From Sulfitobacter mediterraneus (GTDB lineage: Bacteria; Pseudomonadota; Alphaproteobacteria; Rhodobacterales; Rhodobacteraceae): 64,000 nt of DNA. This document shows, in pieces, positions 36,921-45,557 of the stretch. Location of the stretch: positions 620,001-684,000 of the forward strand of contig NZ_CP069004.1 of NCBI RefSeq assembly GCF_016801775.1, given 5' to 3'. The notes below the pieces were generated by a model that was not told where the DNA came from, did not search any database, and worked only from the letters and a program-made list of their open reading frames with translations. Position numbers and translations under genes: made by a program. The first letter of the stretch is position 1. Every line of letters begins with the position of its first letter.

Positions 36921-39290
36921 ATGACTATGCCAAAGGACGGTGGTATCGGCGCCAGCAGCAAGCGGCGCGAGGACGTCCGGTTTTTGACCGGCGCGGGCAA
37001 TTACACGGACGACATGAACATACGGGGGCAGGCGCATGTCTTCTTCCTGCGCTCTGACGTGGCCCATGGCACATTGACCAATGTGGACACATCCGCCGCG
37101 GCGGATATGCCCGGCGTGGTGCAGATCTTTACCGGTGCGGACTTCGAAGAGGTCGGCAGCATTCCCTGCGGTTGGCAGGTCACAGACAGGCATGGCGAGG
37201 TGATGCAGGAGCCCCGGCATCCGGTTCTGGCCCATGGCAAGGTCCGCCATGTCGGCGAACCGATTGCCGCCGTGGTGGCCGAAACGCTGGAACAGGCCCG
37301 CGACGCGGCCGAGGCGATCTCGGTCGATATTGATGAGCTGCCCGCCGTTGTGAACATGAAAGAGGCGGTGCAGGATGGTGCGCCCAAGGTTCATGACGAT
37401 CTCACCTCGAACCTGTGTTACGATTGGGGCTTTGTCGAAGAAAACAAGGACGCGGTGAACAAGGCCTTTGACGAGGCCGCACATGTCACCACGCTTGAGC
37501 TGGTCAACAACCGACTGGTTGCCAACCCGATGGAGCCGCGCGTGGCCATCGGTGACTATTCCCGTGCTGGCGATGAGCACACCCTTTATACCACCTCGCA
37601 GAACCCGCATGTGATCCGCCTGTTGATGGGCGCCTTCGTGCTGGGCATTCCAGAGCACAAGCTGCGCGTTGTTTCACCCGATGTGGGCGGCGGCTTTGGC
37701 ACCAAGATTTTTCACTATCAGGAAGAGGCGTTTTGTACCTTTGCCGCCAAGGCATGCAACCGCCCGGTCAAATGGACCTCCAGCCGGACCGAGGCGTTCA
37801 TGTCGGATGCCCATGGCCGAGACCATGTGACCAAGATCGAATTGGCACTGGACGCAGACAACAACTTTACCGCGCTGCGCACCGACACCTATGCCAACAT
37901 GGGCGCCTACCTGAGCACCTTTGCGCCTTCGGTGCCCACATGGCTGCATGGCACCTTGATGGCGGGCAACTACAAAACGCCGCTGATCTATGTAAACGTC
38001 AAGGCGGTCTTTACAAATACCGTGCCCGTGGACGCCTATCGCGGCGCGGGCCGGCCAGAGGCGAGTTTTCAGTTGGAACGCCTGATTGACAAGGCGGCAC
38101 ATGAGCTGAAGGTCGATCCGATTGCCCTCCGGCGGCAGAACTTTATCACCGAGTTCCCCTATGCCACGCCGGTGGCGGTTGAATATGACACCGGTGATTA
38201 CAACGCCACAATGGACAAGCTGGAAGAGATGGCGGATCTGTCCGGGTTCGAGGCGCGGCGCAAGGCCAGCGAGGCCAAGGGCAAGCTGCGCGGCTTTGGT
38301 GTGAACTGCTATATCGAAGCCTGCGGCATCGCGCCGTCCAACCTTGTTGGGCAACTGGGCGCGCGTGCCGGCCTATACGAAAGCGCCACGGTGCGGGTCA
38401 ACGCCACGGGTGGTCTGGTGGTGATGACCGGATCGCACAGCCACGGGCAGGGGCACGAAACCTCCTTTGCGCAGGTTGTCGCGGATATGATCGGCATCGA
38501 CGAAGGCATGGTCGAGATTGTCCACGGTGACACCTCCAAAGTGCCGATGGGTATGGGCACCTATGGCTCGCGCTCGCTGGCCGTTGGCGGCTCTGCCATG
38601 GTGCGGGCCACCGAAAAGATCATCGCCAAGGCGAAAAAGATCGCGGCGCACCTGATGGAAGCCTCCGAGGCGGATATCGAATTGAAGGACGGTGCATTCA
38701 GCGTGGCAGGTACGGATAAATCCGTCGCCTGGGGCGACGTGACCCTCGCCGCCTATGTGCCGCACAACTACCCGCTGGAAGACGTGGAGCCGGGCCTTGA
38801 AGAGACCGCGTTCTATGATCCGTCCAACTTTACCTATCCGTCGGGCGCTTATGCTTGCGAGGTGGAGCTGGACCCCGACACCGGCGAGGTCAAGATCGAA
38901 CGGTTCCTCGCGGCCGATGACTTTGGCAATGTGGTGAACCCGATGATCGTGACCGGACAGGTCCATGGCGGTCTGGCACAGGGCATTGGTCAGGCGCTGT
39001 TGGAAAACTGTTCCTATGACAGCGATGGCCAATTGCTCAGCGGGTCTTACATGGATTACGCAATGCCAAGGGCCAGCGATCTGCCGTTCTACGAGGTGGA
39101 TCATTCCTGCCAGACGCCCTGCACGCACAACCCATTGGGCGTAAAAGGCTGCGGCGAGGCGGGGGCAATCGGATCGCCGCCCGCGGTGGTCAATGCGGTG
39201 CTGGACGCGATGCGCTCTGGTGGTAAGGACGTGGGCCATATCGACATGCCGGTGACACCGGCGCGAGTCTGGGCGGCCATGAACGGATGA
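36921..39290 (+). CDS. molybdenum hydroxylase large subunit, form II CO dehydrogenase-like
   Basis: 789 residues, full length for the family, with an AGGAGGAATG-type site at the start. The substrate-loop motif is VDAYRGAGRPEAS (AYRGAGR), the form II signature, not the AYxCSFR of genuine form I CO dehydrogenases, so the real substrate is probably an aldehyde, purine or other heterocycle. Molybdopterin contacts GGGFGTKIF and GSHSHGQGHETSFAQ are present; the active-site Glu is in GVKGCGEAGAIGSPPAV. A 161-bp gap separates it from the small subunit. Confidence 0.92.
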   Translation: MTMPKDGGIGASSKRREDVRFLTGAGNYTDDMNIRGQAHVFFLRSDVAHGTLTNVDTSAAADMPGVVQIFTGADFEEVGSIPCGWQVTDRHGEVMQEPRHPVLAHGKVRHVGEPIAAVVAETLEQARDAAEAISVDIDELPAVVNMKEAVQDGAPKVHDDLTSNLCYDWGFVEENKDAVNKAFDEAAHVTTLELVNNRLVANPMEPRVAIGDYSRAGDEHTLYTTSQNPHVIRLLMGAFVLGIPEHKLRVVSPDVGGGFGTKIFHYQEEAFCTFAAKACNRPVKWTSSRTEAFMSDAHGRDHVTKIELALDADNNFTALRTDTYANMGAYLSTFAPSVPTWLHGTLMAGNYKTPLIYVNVKAVFTNTVPVDAYRGAGRPEASFQLERLIDKAAHELKVDPIALRRQNFITEFPYATPVAVEYDTGDYNATMDKLEEMADLSGFEARRKASEAKGKLRGFGVNCYIEACGIAPSNLVGQLGARAGLYESATVRVNATGGLVVMTGSHSHGQGHETSFAQVVADMIGIDEGMVEIVHGDTSKVPMGMGTYGSRSLAVGGSAMVRATEKIIAKAKKIAAHLMEASEADIELKDGAFSVAGTDKSVAWGDVTLAAYVPHNYPLEDVEPGLEETAFYDPSNFTYPSGAYACEVELDPDTGEVKIERFLAADDFGNVVNPMIVTGQVHGGLAQGIGQALLENCSYDSDGQLLSGSYMDYAMPRASDLPFYEVDHSCQTPCTHNPLGVKGCGEAGAIGSPPAVVNAVLDAMRSGGKDVGHIDMPVTPARVWAAMNG

Positions 39291-39306
39291 GGATGCAGCT
39301 TCGGGC

Positions 39307-39368
39307 GGACGGGGGGCCAGCCCCCCGCACCCCCCGGAGTTTATCTGGCAAGTGAAGAAGGGGCGCAG
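39307..39368. repeat. dispersed intergenic repeat, copy A
   Basis: GGGGGGCCAGCCCCCC hairpin followed by CACCCCCCGGAGTTTATC, TGGCAAGTGAAGAAGG and GGCGC. The same order of blocks recurs at 54106-54178. It lies between the large- and FAD-subunit genes, which read in the same direction. Confidence 0.6.
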
Positions 39369-39408
39369 TGACAAGATGGTCCGTGCCTCCTGATCGGAAG
39401 GAAAGACA

Positions 39409-40200
39409 ATGTATAATTTTGATGTGGAACGTCCTCAGTCCATCGCAGATGCGGTGCAGGCACTGAGCCGGGAAGATGCGCAGCCGCTCAGCGGCGGGCA
39501 AACCTTGATCCCGACCCTAAAGGCGCGGCTTGCGGCGCCCTCGGTCTTGGTGTCGCTGAGCGCTGTGGATGAAATGAAAGGCGTGTGCATGTCCGATGAC
39601 GGGCAGCTTTGCATTGGCGGGGCCACCACCCACGCCACTGTCGCAGCCGAAGCGGCAGCGCATTATCCTGCGCTGGCCTCGCTCGCCGCGCGGATCGGTG
39701 ATCCGGCGGTGCGCAACCGCGGCACCATCGGTGGCTCTGTTGCCAACAACGACCCCTCTGCCTGTTACCCCGCAGGGGTGCTGGGCAGCGGCGCGACAGT
39801 TGTGACGAATGCCCGCGAAATTGCGGCGGATGATTACTTCCAAGGCATGTTCACCACGGCGCTGGAAGAAGGGGAAATCGTCACCGAAGTGAAATTCCCG
39901 ATCCCGCAGGCGGCGCACTACGAAAAGTTCCTGCAACCGGCCTCGCGCTTTCCGCTTGTTGCAGCCTTCGTGGCCAAATTCAGCGATGGTGTGCGCGTGG
40001 CGATCACAGGTGCATCCAACAACGGTGTTTTCCGCTGGGCTGAGGCGGAGGCGGCGTTGTCGTCGAATTTCTCTGCCGGCGCACTGGACGGATTGTCGGT
40101 GGACAGCACCGACATGATCAGTGACCTGCATGGCACAGCCGAATACCGCGCTCATTTGATTGGCGTGATGACCAAACGGGCCGTTGCCGCGATCGGCTGA
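39409..40200 (+). CDS. molybdenum hydroxylase FAD-binding subunit (CoxM-like)
   Basis: 263 residues. FAD-binding motifs GGQTLIPTLKARLAAP near the N-terminus and TIGGSVANNDPSACYPAGVL in the middle, then the CO_deh_flav C-terminal domain. It accepts electrons from the 2Fe-2S subunit. GGAAGG lies ahead of the ATG. Last gene of the xdhC-operon; a strong terminator follows. Confidence 0.92.
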   Translation: MYNFDVERPQSIADAVQALSREDAQPLSGGQTLIPTLKARLAAPSVLVSLSAVDEMKGVCMSDDGQLCIGGATTHATVAAEAAAHYPALASLAARIGDPAVRNRGTIGGSVANNDPSACYPAGVLGSGATVVTNAREIAADDYFQGMFTTALEEGEIVTEVKFPIPQAAHYEKFLQPASRFPLVAAFVAKFSDGVRVAITGASNNGVFRWAEAEAALSSNFSAGALDGLSVDSTDMISDLHGTAEYRAHLIGVMTKRAVAAIG

Positions 40201-40224
40201 TCCGCGCCAGACTGTGACGCAAGG

Positions 40225-40262
40225 AAAAGGCCGCGTATCCCGATCTGGATGCGCGGCCTTTT
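40225..40262 (+). terminator. intrinsic terminator of the molybdenum hydroxylase operon
   Basis: AAAAGGCCGCG pairs exactly with CGCGGCCTTTT, with an inner ATCC/GGAT stem and loop CGATCT. It starts 24 bp after the stop codon. The arms make it usable in either direction. Confidence 0.85.
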
Positions 40263-40355
40263 GCCGTTGATATTGCATAGCGGAACCCTGAGCCCTCACT
40301 TTGCGTTGAGTAGAAAGCGCCGTTTCACGGTGCCAAGCGTAATGAGGACCACCAC

Positions 40356-41981
40356 ATGCAACAGATTCTGAAATCCACCACAACTCTCGGCCTGTGTCTG
40401 GCGATGGCCATGCCGGCCCCCGCCTTGGCCCAATCTGCGGGTGACTTGCCGCAGTGTGACGTTGACGGGCTGCTGGAGATTCCTTGCCAGATCGACGGCA
40501 ACCGGATTGCCGATGCTTATGACGCCGGCCGGGTTCTGGGGCTGGATCGCACCGCTCTTGAAAAGCTGATCGCCGAACAATCCGCGCTGTCGGAGGCCGC
40601 GAAGGTCGAGGCGCAGATCGCGGCGGACGCGCAGGCCAAGCTGGATGCAGAAGCGGCCGCAGAGGCGGCGGCTGAAACGCAGGCCGAGGCCGAGGCAACA
40701 GCCGAAGCACAGGCCGCGGCAGAAGCTGCGGCAGCTGCGCAAGCTGAAGCAGAGGCGCAAGCGGCTGCGGACGCGGAAGCCGCGGCACAAGCTGCCGCCG
40801 AAGCGGAAGCGGCAGCGGAAGCCGCAGCCGAAGAGGAGGCTCAAGCTGAAGCAAAAGCTGCCAAAGACGCTGAAAAACAGGCCGCCAAGGAGGCTCGCCG
40901 CGAAGAGCGCCGTGCACAGCGCCGCGCAGAACGTGAGGCGGAGCGCGCCGCCGCCCGTGCCGCAGCAGAGGCCGCTGCCGAAGGCAATGCCGAGGCGGAA
41001 GTGACCACGCAAGAGGTTCAGCAGGATGAGGTCCGCTCATCAGACGAGGAGTTTGACACCGCCGTGACCGGCAGTGACCAGCCTGTAGCCAAAGACGATG
41101 GCGGGTTGAGCAAATTTGAAAAAGCCCTTCTGCTTGGCCTTGGCGCTGTGGTTGTGGGATCCGTTCTGAAAAACGGCGACAAAGTGGTCAGCCGCTCGGG
41201 CGACCGCGTTGTGGTCGAAGATCCCAATGGCGATCTGCGTGTGCTCAAGGACGATGACGCCCTGATCCGCCGCCCAGGTGACGAAGTGCGCACCGAGACC
41301 TTTGATGACGGTTCCACCCGCACAATCGTGACCAAACCGGACAATTCCAAGATCGTAACGATACGAGGCCGCGATGGGACCGTGCTGCGCCGGATCTCGG
41401 TTGATCCGCAGGGCCGGGAATTTGTCCTTGTTGATGATCTGGTCGAAGAACAGGAAGTGATCGTGAACGAGCTGCCGCAGGTGGTTCAGAGCGACAATCA
41501 GGTTGGCAAACGTGAAGAGGCCGACTTGCGGGCGGCACTTCAGGCCGAGATGATGGCGGACCAGGGGCGGCGTTTCTCGCTGCGCCAGGTGCGTGAGATC
41601 CCGCAGGTTCGCGCCCTCGCGCCGCAGCTTGAACTGGATGCGGTCCAATTCGCCACTGGCTCTGCCGCGATCCGCCCTGAACAGGCACGCAGCCTTGCCC
41701 GGATTGGCCGGACGCTGAGTGATCTGATTGCCAAAGATCCGCGCACGGTGATTCTTGTGGAGGGCCACACCGATGCTGTGGGCAATGCCACCTACAATCT
41801 GGCGTTGTCGGATCGGCGGGCGGAAACTGTAGCGCTGGCCATGACCGAATATTTCGACGTGCCGCCGCAGAACATGATCACCCAAGGCTACGGCGAGTCG
41901 GACCTCAAGGTGCCGTCCCTGGACGACGAGCCTGCCAACCGCCGCGCCGTTGTCCGCAACATCACCGGCTTGCTGCGGTAA
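40356..41981 (+). CDS. OmpA family protein with long Ala/Glu-rich helical linker
   Basis: 541 residues. Signal peptide (LCLAMAMPAPALAQ-SA), a short Cys-containing segment, then an Ala/Glu/Gln-rich helix about residues 80-225 (repeated AEAAAEAQA blocks becoming Arg-rich), a hydrophobic glycine-rich stretch (KALLLGLGAVVVGSVL), a beta-rich region, and a C-terminal OmpA-like peptidoglycan-binding domain (LDAVQFATGSAAIRPEQ, ILVEGHTDAVGNATYNLALSDRRAE). It likely links outer membrane and cell wall; the long helix could span the periplasm. Stand-alone with its own terminator. Confidence 0.9.
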   Translation: MQQILKSTTTLGLCLAMAMPAPALAQSAGDLPQCDVDGLLEIPCQIDGNRIADAYDAGRVLGLDRTALEKLIAEQSALSEAAKVEAQIAADAQAKLDAEAAAEAAAETQAEAEATAEAQAAAEAAAAAQAEAEAQAAADAEAAAQAAAEAEAAAEAAAEEEAQAEAKAAKDAEKQAAKEARREERRAQRRAEREAERAAARAAAEAAAEGNAEAEVTTQEVQQDEVRSSDEEFDTAVTGSDQPVAKDDGGLSKFEKALLLGLGAVVVGSVLKNGDKVVSRSGDRVVVEDPNGDLRVLKDDDALIRRPGDEVRTETFDDGSTRTIVTKPDNSKIVTIRGRDGTVLRRISVDPQGREFVLVDDLVEEQEVIVNELPQVVQSDNQVGKREEADLRAALQAEMMADQGRRFSLRQVREIPQVRALAPQLELDAVQFATGSAAIRPEQARSLARIGRTLSDLIAKDPRTVILVEGHTDAVGNATYNLALSDRRAETVALAMTEYFDVPPQNMITQGYGESDLKVPSLDDEPANRRAVVRNITGLLR

Positions 41982-42006
41982 GAGATTTTGTATTGAAGAG
42001 ACAGAG

Positions 42007-42034
42007 AAGCCCCCGCGAGAGCGGGGGCTTTTTG
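42007..42034. terminator. intrinsic terminator after OmpA-family gene
   Basis: AAGCCCCCGC and GCGGGGGCTT form a perfect 10-bp stem with loop GAGA, followed by TTTT. It lies 26 bp after the OmpA-family stop and between convergent genes. Confidence 0.9.
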
Positions 42035-42064
42035 ATATCTCGTCCACATGCTTTTTGTCGATGG

Positions 42065-43408
42065 CTAGATCATACTCCAAGTCATTGGCAAACCTTCCAG
42101 GGGCCGCAGCGAGAATTTGGCTGACAGCGTGGGGAATTGCGCCAACCGTTCAGGCACCATCCGTTGCAGCACCGTGGCGACCACCAGGCAGCTTTCCATC
42201 AACCCAAATTTTTGTCCAATACATACGCGTGGGCCAGCGCCGAAAGGTAGATATGCATATTGCGGCCAAGTGGGGTCACTCAAAAACCGCTTAGGGTCAA
42301 AAATTCGCGGGTTGGCGAAGAAACGGGGATCACGCTGCGTGATAAACGGAACAATTTGAACCAGATCGCCCTTTCGCAATCTCAGTCCAAGCAAATCGGT
42401 GTCTTGCTCCGCTTGACGCAGGAACAACGAATAGGCTGGAGGATAAAGACGCAGGGTCTCATTGATAACGGCCCCCAATACCGAGAGCGCCTTGAGGTCG
42501 GCGGCCACCGGGGGTCTGCCCCTCAAATTCACCTCAAGTTCCTGCCTAAGCTTGGCAAGCCAATCCGGGTTTTGCGCAAGGCAGGCAAATACCCAGCTGA
42601 GCAATGCCCCCGATGTTTCGTGACCCGCAATCAGTAGGCTCATCACATCGTCTCTGATTTTTTCAAAGTCACCCTTGTGTTGCTGGATCAACGATATGAG
42701 CAAATCGGCCTGAGCGCCCCGGTCCCCGCGTTCCATCCGTTCTCGAACCAGCCCCCTCACGAGATCATCCAGGACTTTCACCGCCCATTTTTTGCGGTAT
42801 TTGCCCTGTAAAGGCAGCCAGTCAGGCATGTTCACTGGGGCAGTGGATTCTCGAAATGCTGTATCGGAAAGGATTTGGATGGCGCGTTCGATGTCCGCAC
42901 CATTGGTCCGGGGATCGGCACCAAACAGGGTGCGGGTTGCAATGTCCAGGGTCAGCCGCGCCATCGTGGAATCTGTGTTGATGCTCAGTTTTCCGGCCAC
43001 GGCCAAATCACTAAGCTGATTGCAAAGACGTGTGGTTTCGTTCACGGCCATCGCTCCGTACCCCGGCAACCGTTTGGTCTGAAAGGCGGGCATCACCTTC
43101 CTGCGGCGCTCCCGCCAATCGTCACCTTCGGCTAAGATAAGGCTATCGCCATTCCATTGGCGCACGACTTGCATCAACTTTTTGAATCTGACGAAATTGG
43201 ACCACTTCCGGGTTAGCAATTCCTCGATATGGTCCGGATGGAACAACAAATGACTGCGATACGGTCCCAACCTTAATCGCACGACGTCTCCGTGGGTGTC
43301 GCGCAAGCGTTCATAGAAACGGAGTTGATTGCTCCGGATGTGCAAAAGGTGGTTCAGGCCAAGCAGAGCCGACGATGGTTGTACCCAATGGGCAATAGAA
43401 CCTTCCAT
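42065..43408 (-). CDS. cytochrome P450
   Basis: 447 residues. The heme-thiolate Cys396 is in FGAGPRVCIG, the I-helix oxygen motif is AGHETS, and the K-helix ExxR is ETLR. The long form and HGDVVRLRLGPYRSHLLF start resemble the CYP110/CYP4-like bacterial group that acts on fatty acids or terpenoids. Base composition is more AT-rich than neighbouring core genes. Its ATG overlaps the stop of the upstream methyltransferase-like gene (TGATG), so they are translationally coupled; ferredoxin/reductase partners are not adjacent. Confidence 0.92.
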   Translation of the reverse strand: MEGSIAHWVQPSSALLGLNHLLHIRSNQLRFYERLRDTHGDVVRLRLGPYRSHLLFHPDHIEELLTRKWSNFVRFKKLMQVVRQWNGDSLILAEGDDWRERRRKVMPAFQTKRLPGYGAMAVNETTRLCNQLSDLAVAGKLSINTDSTMARLTLDIATRTLFGADPRTNGADIERAIQILSDTAFRESTAPVNMPDWLPLQGKYRKKWAVKVLDDLVRGLVRERMERGDRGAQADLLISLIQQHKGDFEKIRDDVMSLLIAGHETSGALLSWVFACLAQNPDWLAKLRQELEVNLRGRPPVAADLKALSVLGAVINETLRLYPPAYSLFLRQAEQDTDLLGLRLRKGDLVQIVPFITQRDPRFFANPRIFDPKRFLSDPTWPQYAYLPFGAGPRVCIGQKFGLMESCLVVATVLQRMVPERLAQFPTLSAKFSLRPLEGLPMTWSMI

Positions 43409-44646
43409 CAGGTCAGATCCCCCGTCGTGCGCCGCAGATCGGCCAGATACGGAACCGCAAGCACTGGAAGCATCAGGGCCGCGGCGATCACCATCCAGAG
43501 AAAATTGATATGTGACACTGCTGCAATGACGGCAGGCGCACCACGAAAACCGCGCCGGTCGGCCGGATTGTTGTAAATGGCTTTTCCGGGTCCATCCCTG
43601 ACCTGCAAGCCCGTGGCATAGGAAAGAAGCCAGCGCAAAAACTGGCGATCAGACCTCAGAAAAACGGTGGCCTCGACCTTGATCCACGGCTTCCACCGGG
43701 GCACCCATTCAGGCACGTTTTCTTTGTAGATTATCCACTCCTGTGGAAATCGTTTCAACAGATCGTGTCGGTGGTGCCACCGGACCATACCTTGAACAAA
43801 GATCCAAGCCATGAGCGCCGCAGCCATTATCCAGATGTTCCATAAGAACAGTCCAAGAATCAGAAACGCCAATGCCGCTGAAAGTTGCATTGGGTTGGAC
43901 ACATAGGGGTAGATACCGGTTGTGACCAATCGCTTGGTCGGATCAAGGGGGATCGGAGTGCCATTCCCATGAAGGCAAAGAGACTGATTGGCGCTTAGAC
44001 CAATAACCGAGACAAAAACCAAAGCAACACAGGCGGTGGCGGTGCCCCAATCCGGTCGGTTTAGCAGATCCCAATTGCCCCCCATAGCCTGCATGATCAG
44101 TGCGGGTACGATGGCAAAAATCATGCCGCCGGTCATGATCGCCAAAAGGGCACAACGAAGCGGCAGATATCGATCTTCCTCCGTCCATTTGGCGAGATAG
44201 AGTGCGGGCAAATGTGCCACGATGAAGACAAGAATTACACCCCAGTACCAATACGGTCCAGCGAATACCAACGGCTCAAGCGAGTTGAAAACGGTGCCAT
44301 GAAGTCCCAGGACGATCGGCAAACAGATCATATAGGGGCGCGTGTTCGGGAAGGAAAAATAGAGCCCCGGACCAAAAAGTATTGCTCCACCAATTACGAT
44401 ATCAGCCGGAATGTTATTGATCATCAACGTGTCCCACCCATAGCGCCACCATCCAAAATGCAGGGCAAAAGAATGCGTCACAAAGATCATCGGAACACCA
44501 TAGAGAAACGCGAAAAGCCCACCGATTTGCCTGCGTTCTGAGGTGCCTCTTATCTTAACCATCGCTAACACAAGGCCGACCGGCCCAAGCAACAACGCCC
44601 ACCGCAACGCCAGCATCAATGACTCAGGAAGGGTCAAGCCGATCAT
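43408..44646 (-). CDS. polytopic membrane protein with isoprenylcysteine methyltransferase-like domain
   Basis: 412 residues, about ten membrane helices. Residues about 245-320 carry an ICMT/PEMT-type pattern (LDPTKRLVTTGIYPYVSNPMQ, then HHRHDLLKRFPQEW), where SAM would bind at the membrane surface. The N-terminal 200 residues form an unassigned helical region (FGWWRYGWDTLMINNIPADI) and the C-terminal 100 residues another (RSDRQFLRWLLSYATG). It may methylate an isoprenoid or lipid acid. Coupled to the genes on both sides by 1-bp and 4-bp overlaps. Confidence 0.75.
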   Translation of the reverse strand: MIGLTLPESLMLALRWALLLGPVGLVLAMVKIRGTSERRQIGGLFAFLYGVPMIFVTHSFALHFGWWRYGWDTLMINNIPADIVIGGAILFGPGLYFSFPNTRPYMICLPIVLGLHGTVFNSLEPLVFAGPYWYWGVILVFIVAHLPALYLAKWTEEDRYLPLRCALLAIMTGGMIFAIVPALIMQAMGGNWDLLNRPDWGTATACVALVFVSVIGLSANQSLCLHGNGTPIPLDPTKRLVTTGIYPYVSNPMQLSAALAFLILGLFLWNIWIMAAALMAWIFVQGMVRWHHRHDLLKRFPQEWIIYKENVPEWVPRWKPWIKVEATVFLRSDRQFLRWLLSYATGLQVRDGPGKAIYNNPADRRGFRGAPAVIAAVSHINFLWMVIAAALMLPVLAVPYLADLRRTTGDLT

Positions 44647-45014
44647 TTCAGCAACTGCCTTTTGATACTTTTCCGTAGCTCTGCCGGCGCCTGTGTTTCA
44701 AAGAGTTCGACGGCCAGGAAGACAACGGGAAATCCAAGAGCAAGAAAAAGCGCAAGGGACGGCAATGACAGGATAAGTATCAGTTGGATCATCACGCCGA
44801 TCTGCATCAGCGCCCCTTCTTCGGAGCGCATGTTTCTCAGCCGCCCCACAAAGACGAAAGCCAATCCTGGCAAGATAACCGAAAGCGGAAAAGCGAGGAA
44901 CGCGGTGACGTCACCATGGACGAGATTACGAAGCGCAAAGAAACCGCGTACTGTAAATGCGAGAAAGGCCAAGCAGAAAAGCAGGACCACCCATTTTTGT
45001 GCTATACTGATCAA
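44643..45014 (-). CDS. hypothetical small membrane protein, first gene of the P450 operon
   Basis: 123 residues with four hydrophobic segments (WVVLLFCLAFLAFTVRGFFAL, FLAFPLSVILPGLAFVFVG, IGVMIQLILILSLPSLALFL, GFPVVFLAVELF) and a basic tail. No family recognised. Its stop overlaps the start of the methyltransferase-like gene by 4 bp, so it belongs to the same three-gene operon and is probably a partner of those membrane enzymes. Confidence 0.7.
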   Translation of the reverse strand: MISIAQKWVVLLFCLAFLAFTVRGFFALRNLVHGDVTAFLAFPLSVILPGLAFVFVGRLRNMRSEEGALMQIGVMIQLILILSLPSLALFLALGFPVVFLAVELFETQAPAELRKSIKRQLLK

Positions 45015-45221
45015 CAGTTCAATTCACTTCATTCATGCGAGGCATCAATTTCCTCCCAGATACCCTTACCGAAAGCGCCATGTGATGAGAAGCACTCCTT
45101 TGGGTTGTATTGTCCTAAGGGCGCGCATCAGGTCGAATGTTTGGGCCGAATTCAAGACACTACTGCGAAGAGTGCATTCATGAAGTTCAGTGGCAACGTG
45201 ATTGTCGCGCTACTGAGAAAT
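45015..45221. other. intergenic region without recognisable gene
   Basis: 207 bp between the P450 operon and the tandem repeats; no convincing coding frame, RNA or repeat seen. It should hold the operon promoter (reading left), but no clear -35/-10 pair was identified. Confidence 0.4.
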
Positions 45222-45557
45222 GCTCCCCCTTGAGGGAGCGATGAGAGGACCGTCTTGGTCTATTTTGCGGGCAAAGGTCCGATCAGCATGACCATCTGGC
45301 GGCCTTCCAAGGCGTGCGCGAAGCGGATGCCGAGGTCTGGCAGTCGCTCCCCCTTGAGGGAGCGATGAGAAGACCATGTTGGTCTATTTTGAAGGCAAAG
45401 GTCCGATCAGCATGACCATCTGGCGGCCTTCCAAGGCGTGCGCGAAGCGGATGCCGAGGTCTGGCAGTCGCTCCCCCTTGAGGGAGCGATGAGAAGACCA
45501 TGTTGGTCTATTTTGAAGGCAAAGGTCCGATCAGCATGACCATCTGGCGGCCTTCCA
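45222..45557. repeat. 124-bp tandem repeat (2.7 copies) containing the 3' end of infC
   Basis: Copies at 45222-45345, 45346-45469 and 45470-45557 (partial, entering the real infC). Copies 2 and 3 are identical where they overlap; copy 1 differs at five positions. Each unit starts with GCTCCC-CCTTGA-GGGAGC (hairpin) and holds 50 bp of infC coding end, its stop codon and 38 bp downstream; 36 bp (AGGCGTGCGCGAAGCGGATG onwards) are not from infC. Each unit would encode an in-frame [15 protein letters not shown]/Ala-Lys-stop on the minus strand. Confidence 0.92.

Noticed and set aside
39517..41040. 507-codon minus-strand frame across the FAD subunit and OmpA-family gene
   Set aside because: Low-complexity Leu/Pro/Arg translation produced by the Ala/Glu codon repeats of the OmpA-family gene on the other strand.
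45283..45501. 72-codon minus-strand frame in the repeat array
   Set aside because: It crosses repeat junctions in a frame different from infC and repeats with them; a by-product of the 124-bp period not being a multiple of three.
45222..45557. CRISPR-like array
   Set aside because: Units are 124 bp, adjacent without unique spacers, contain coding sequence of infC, and no cas genes are near.
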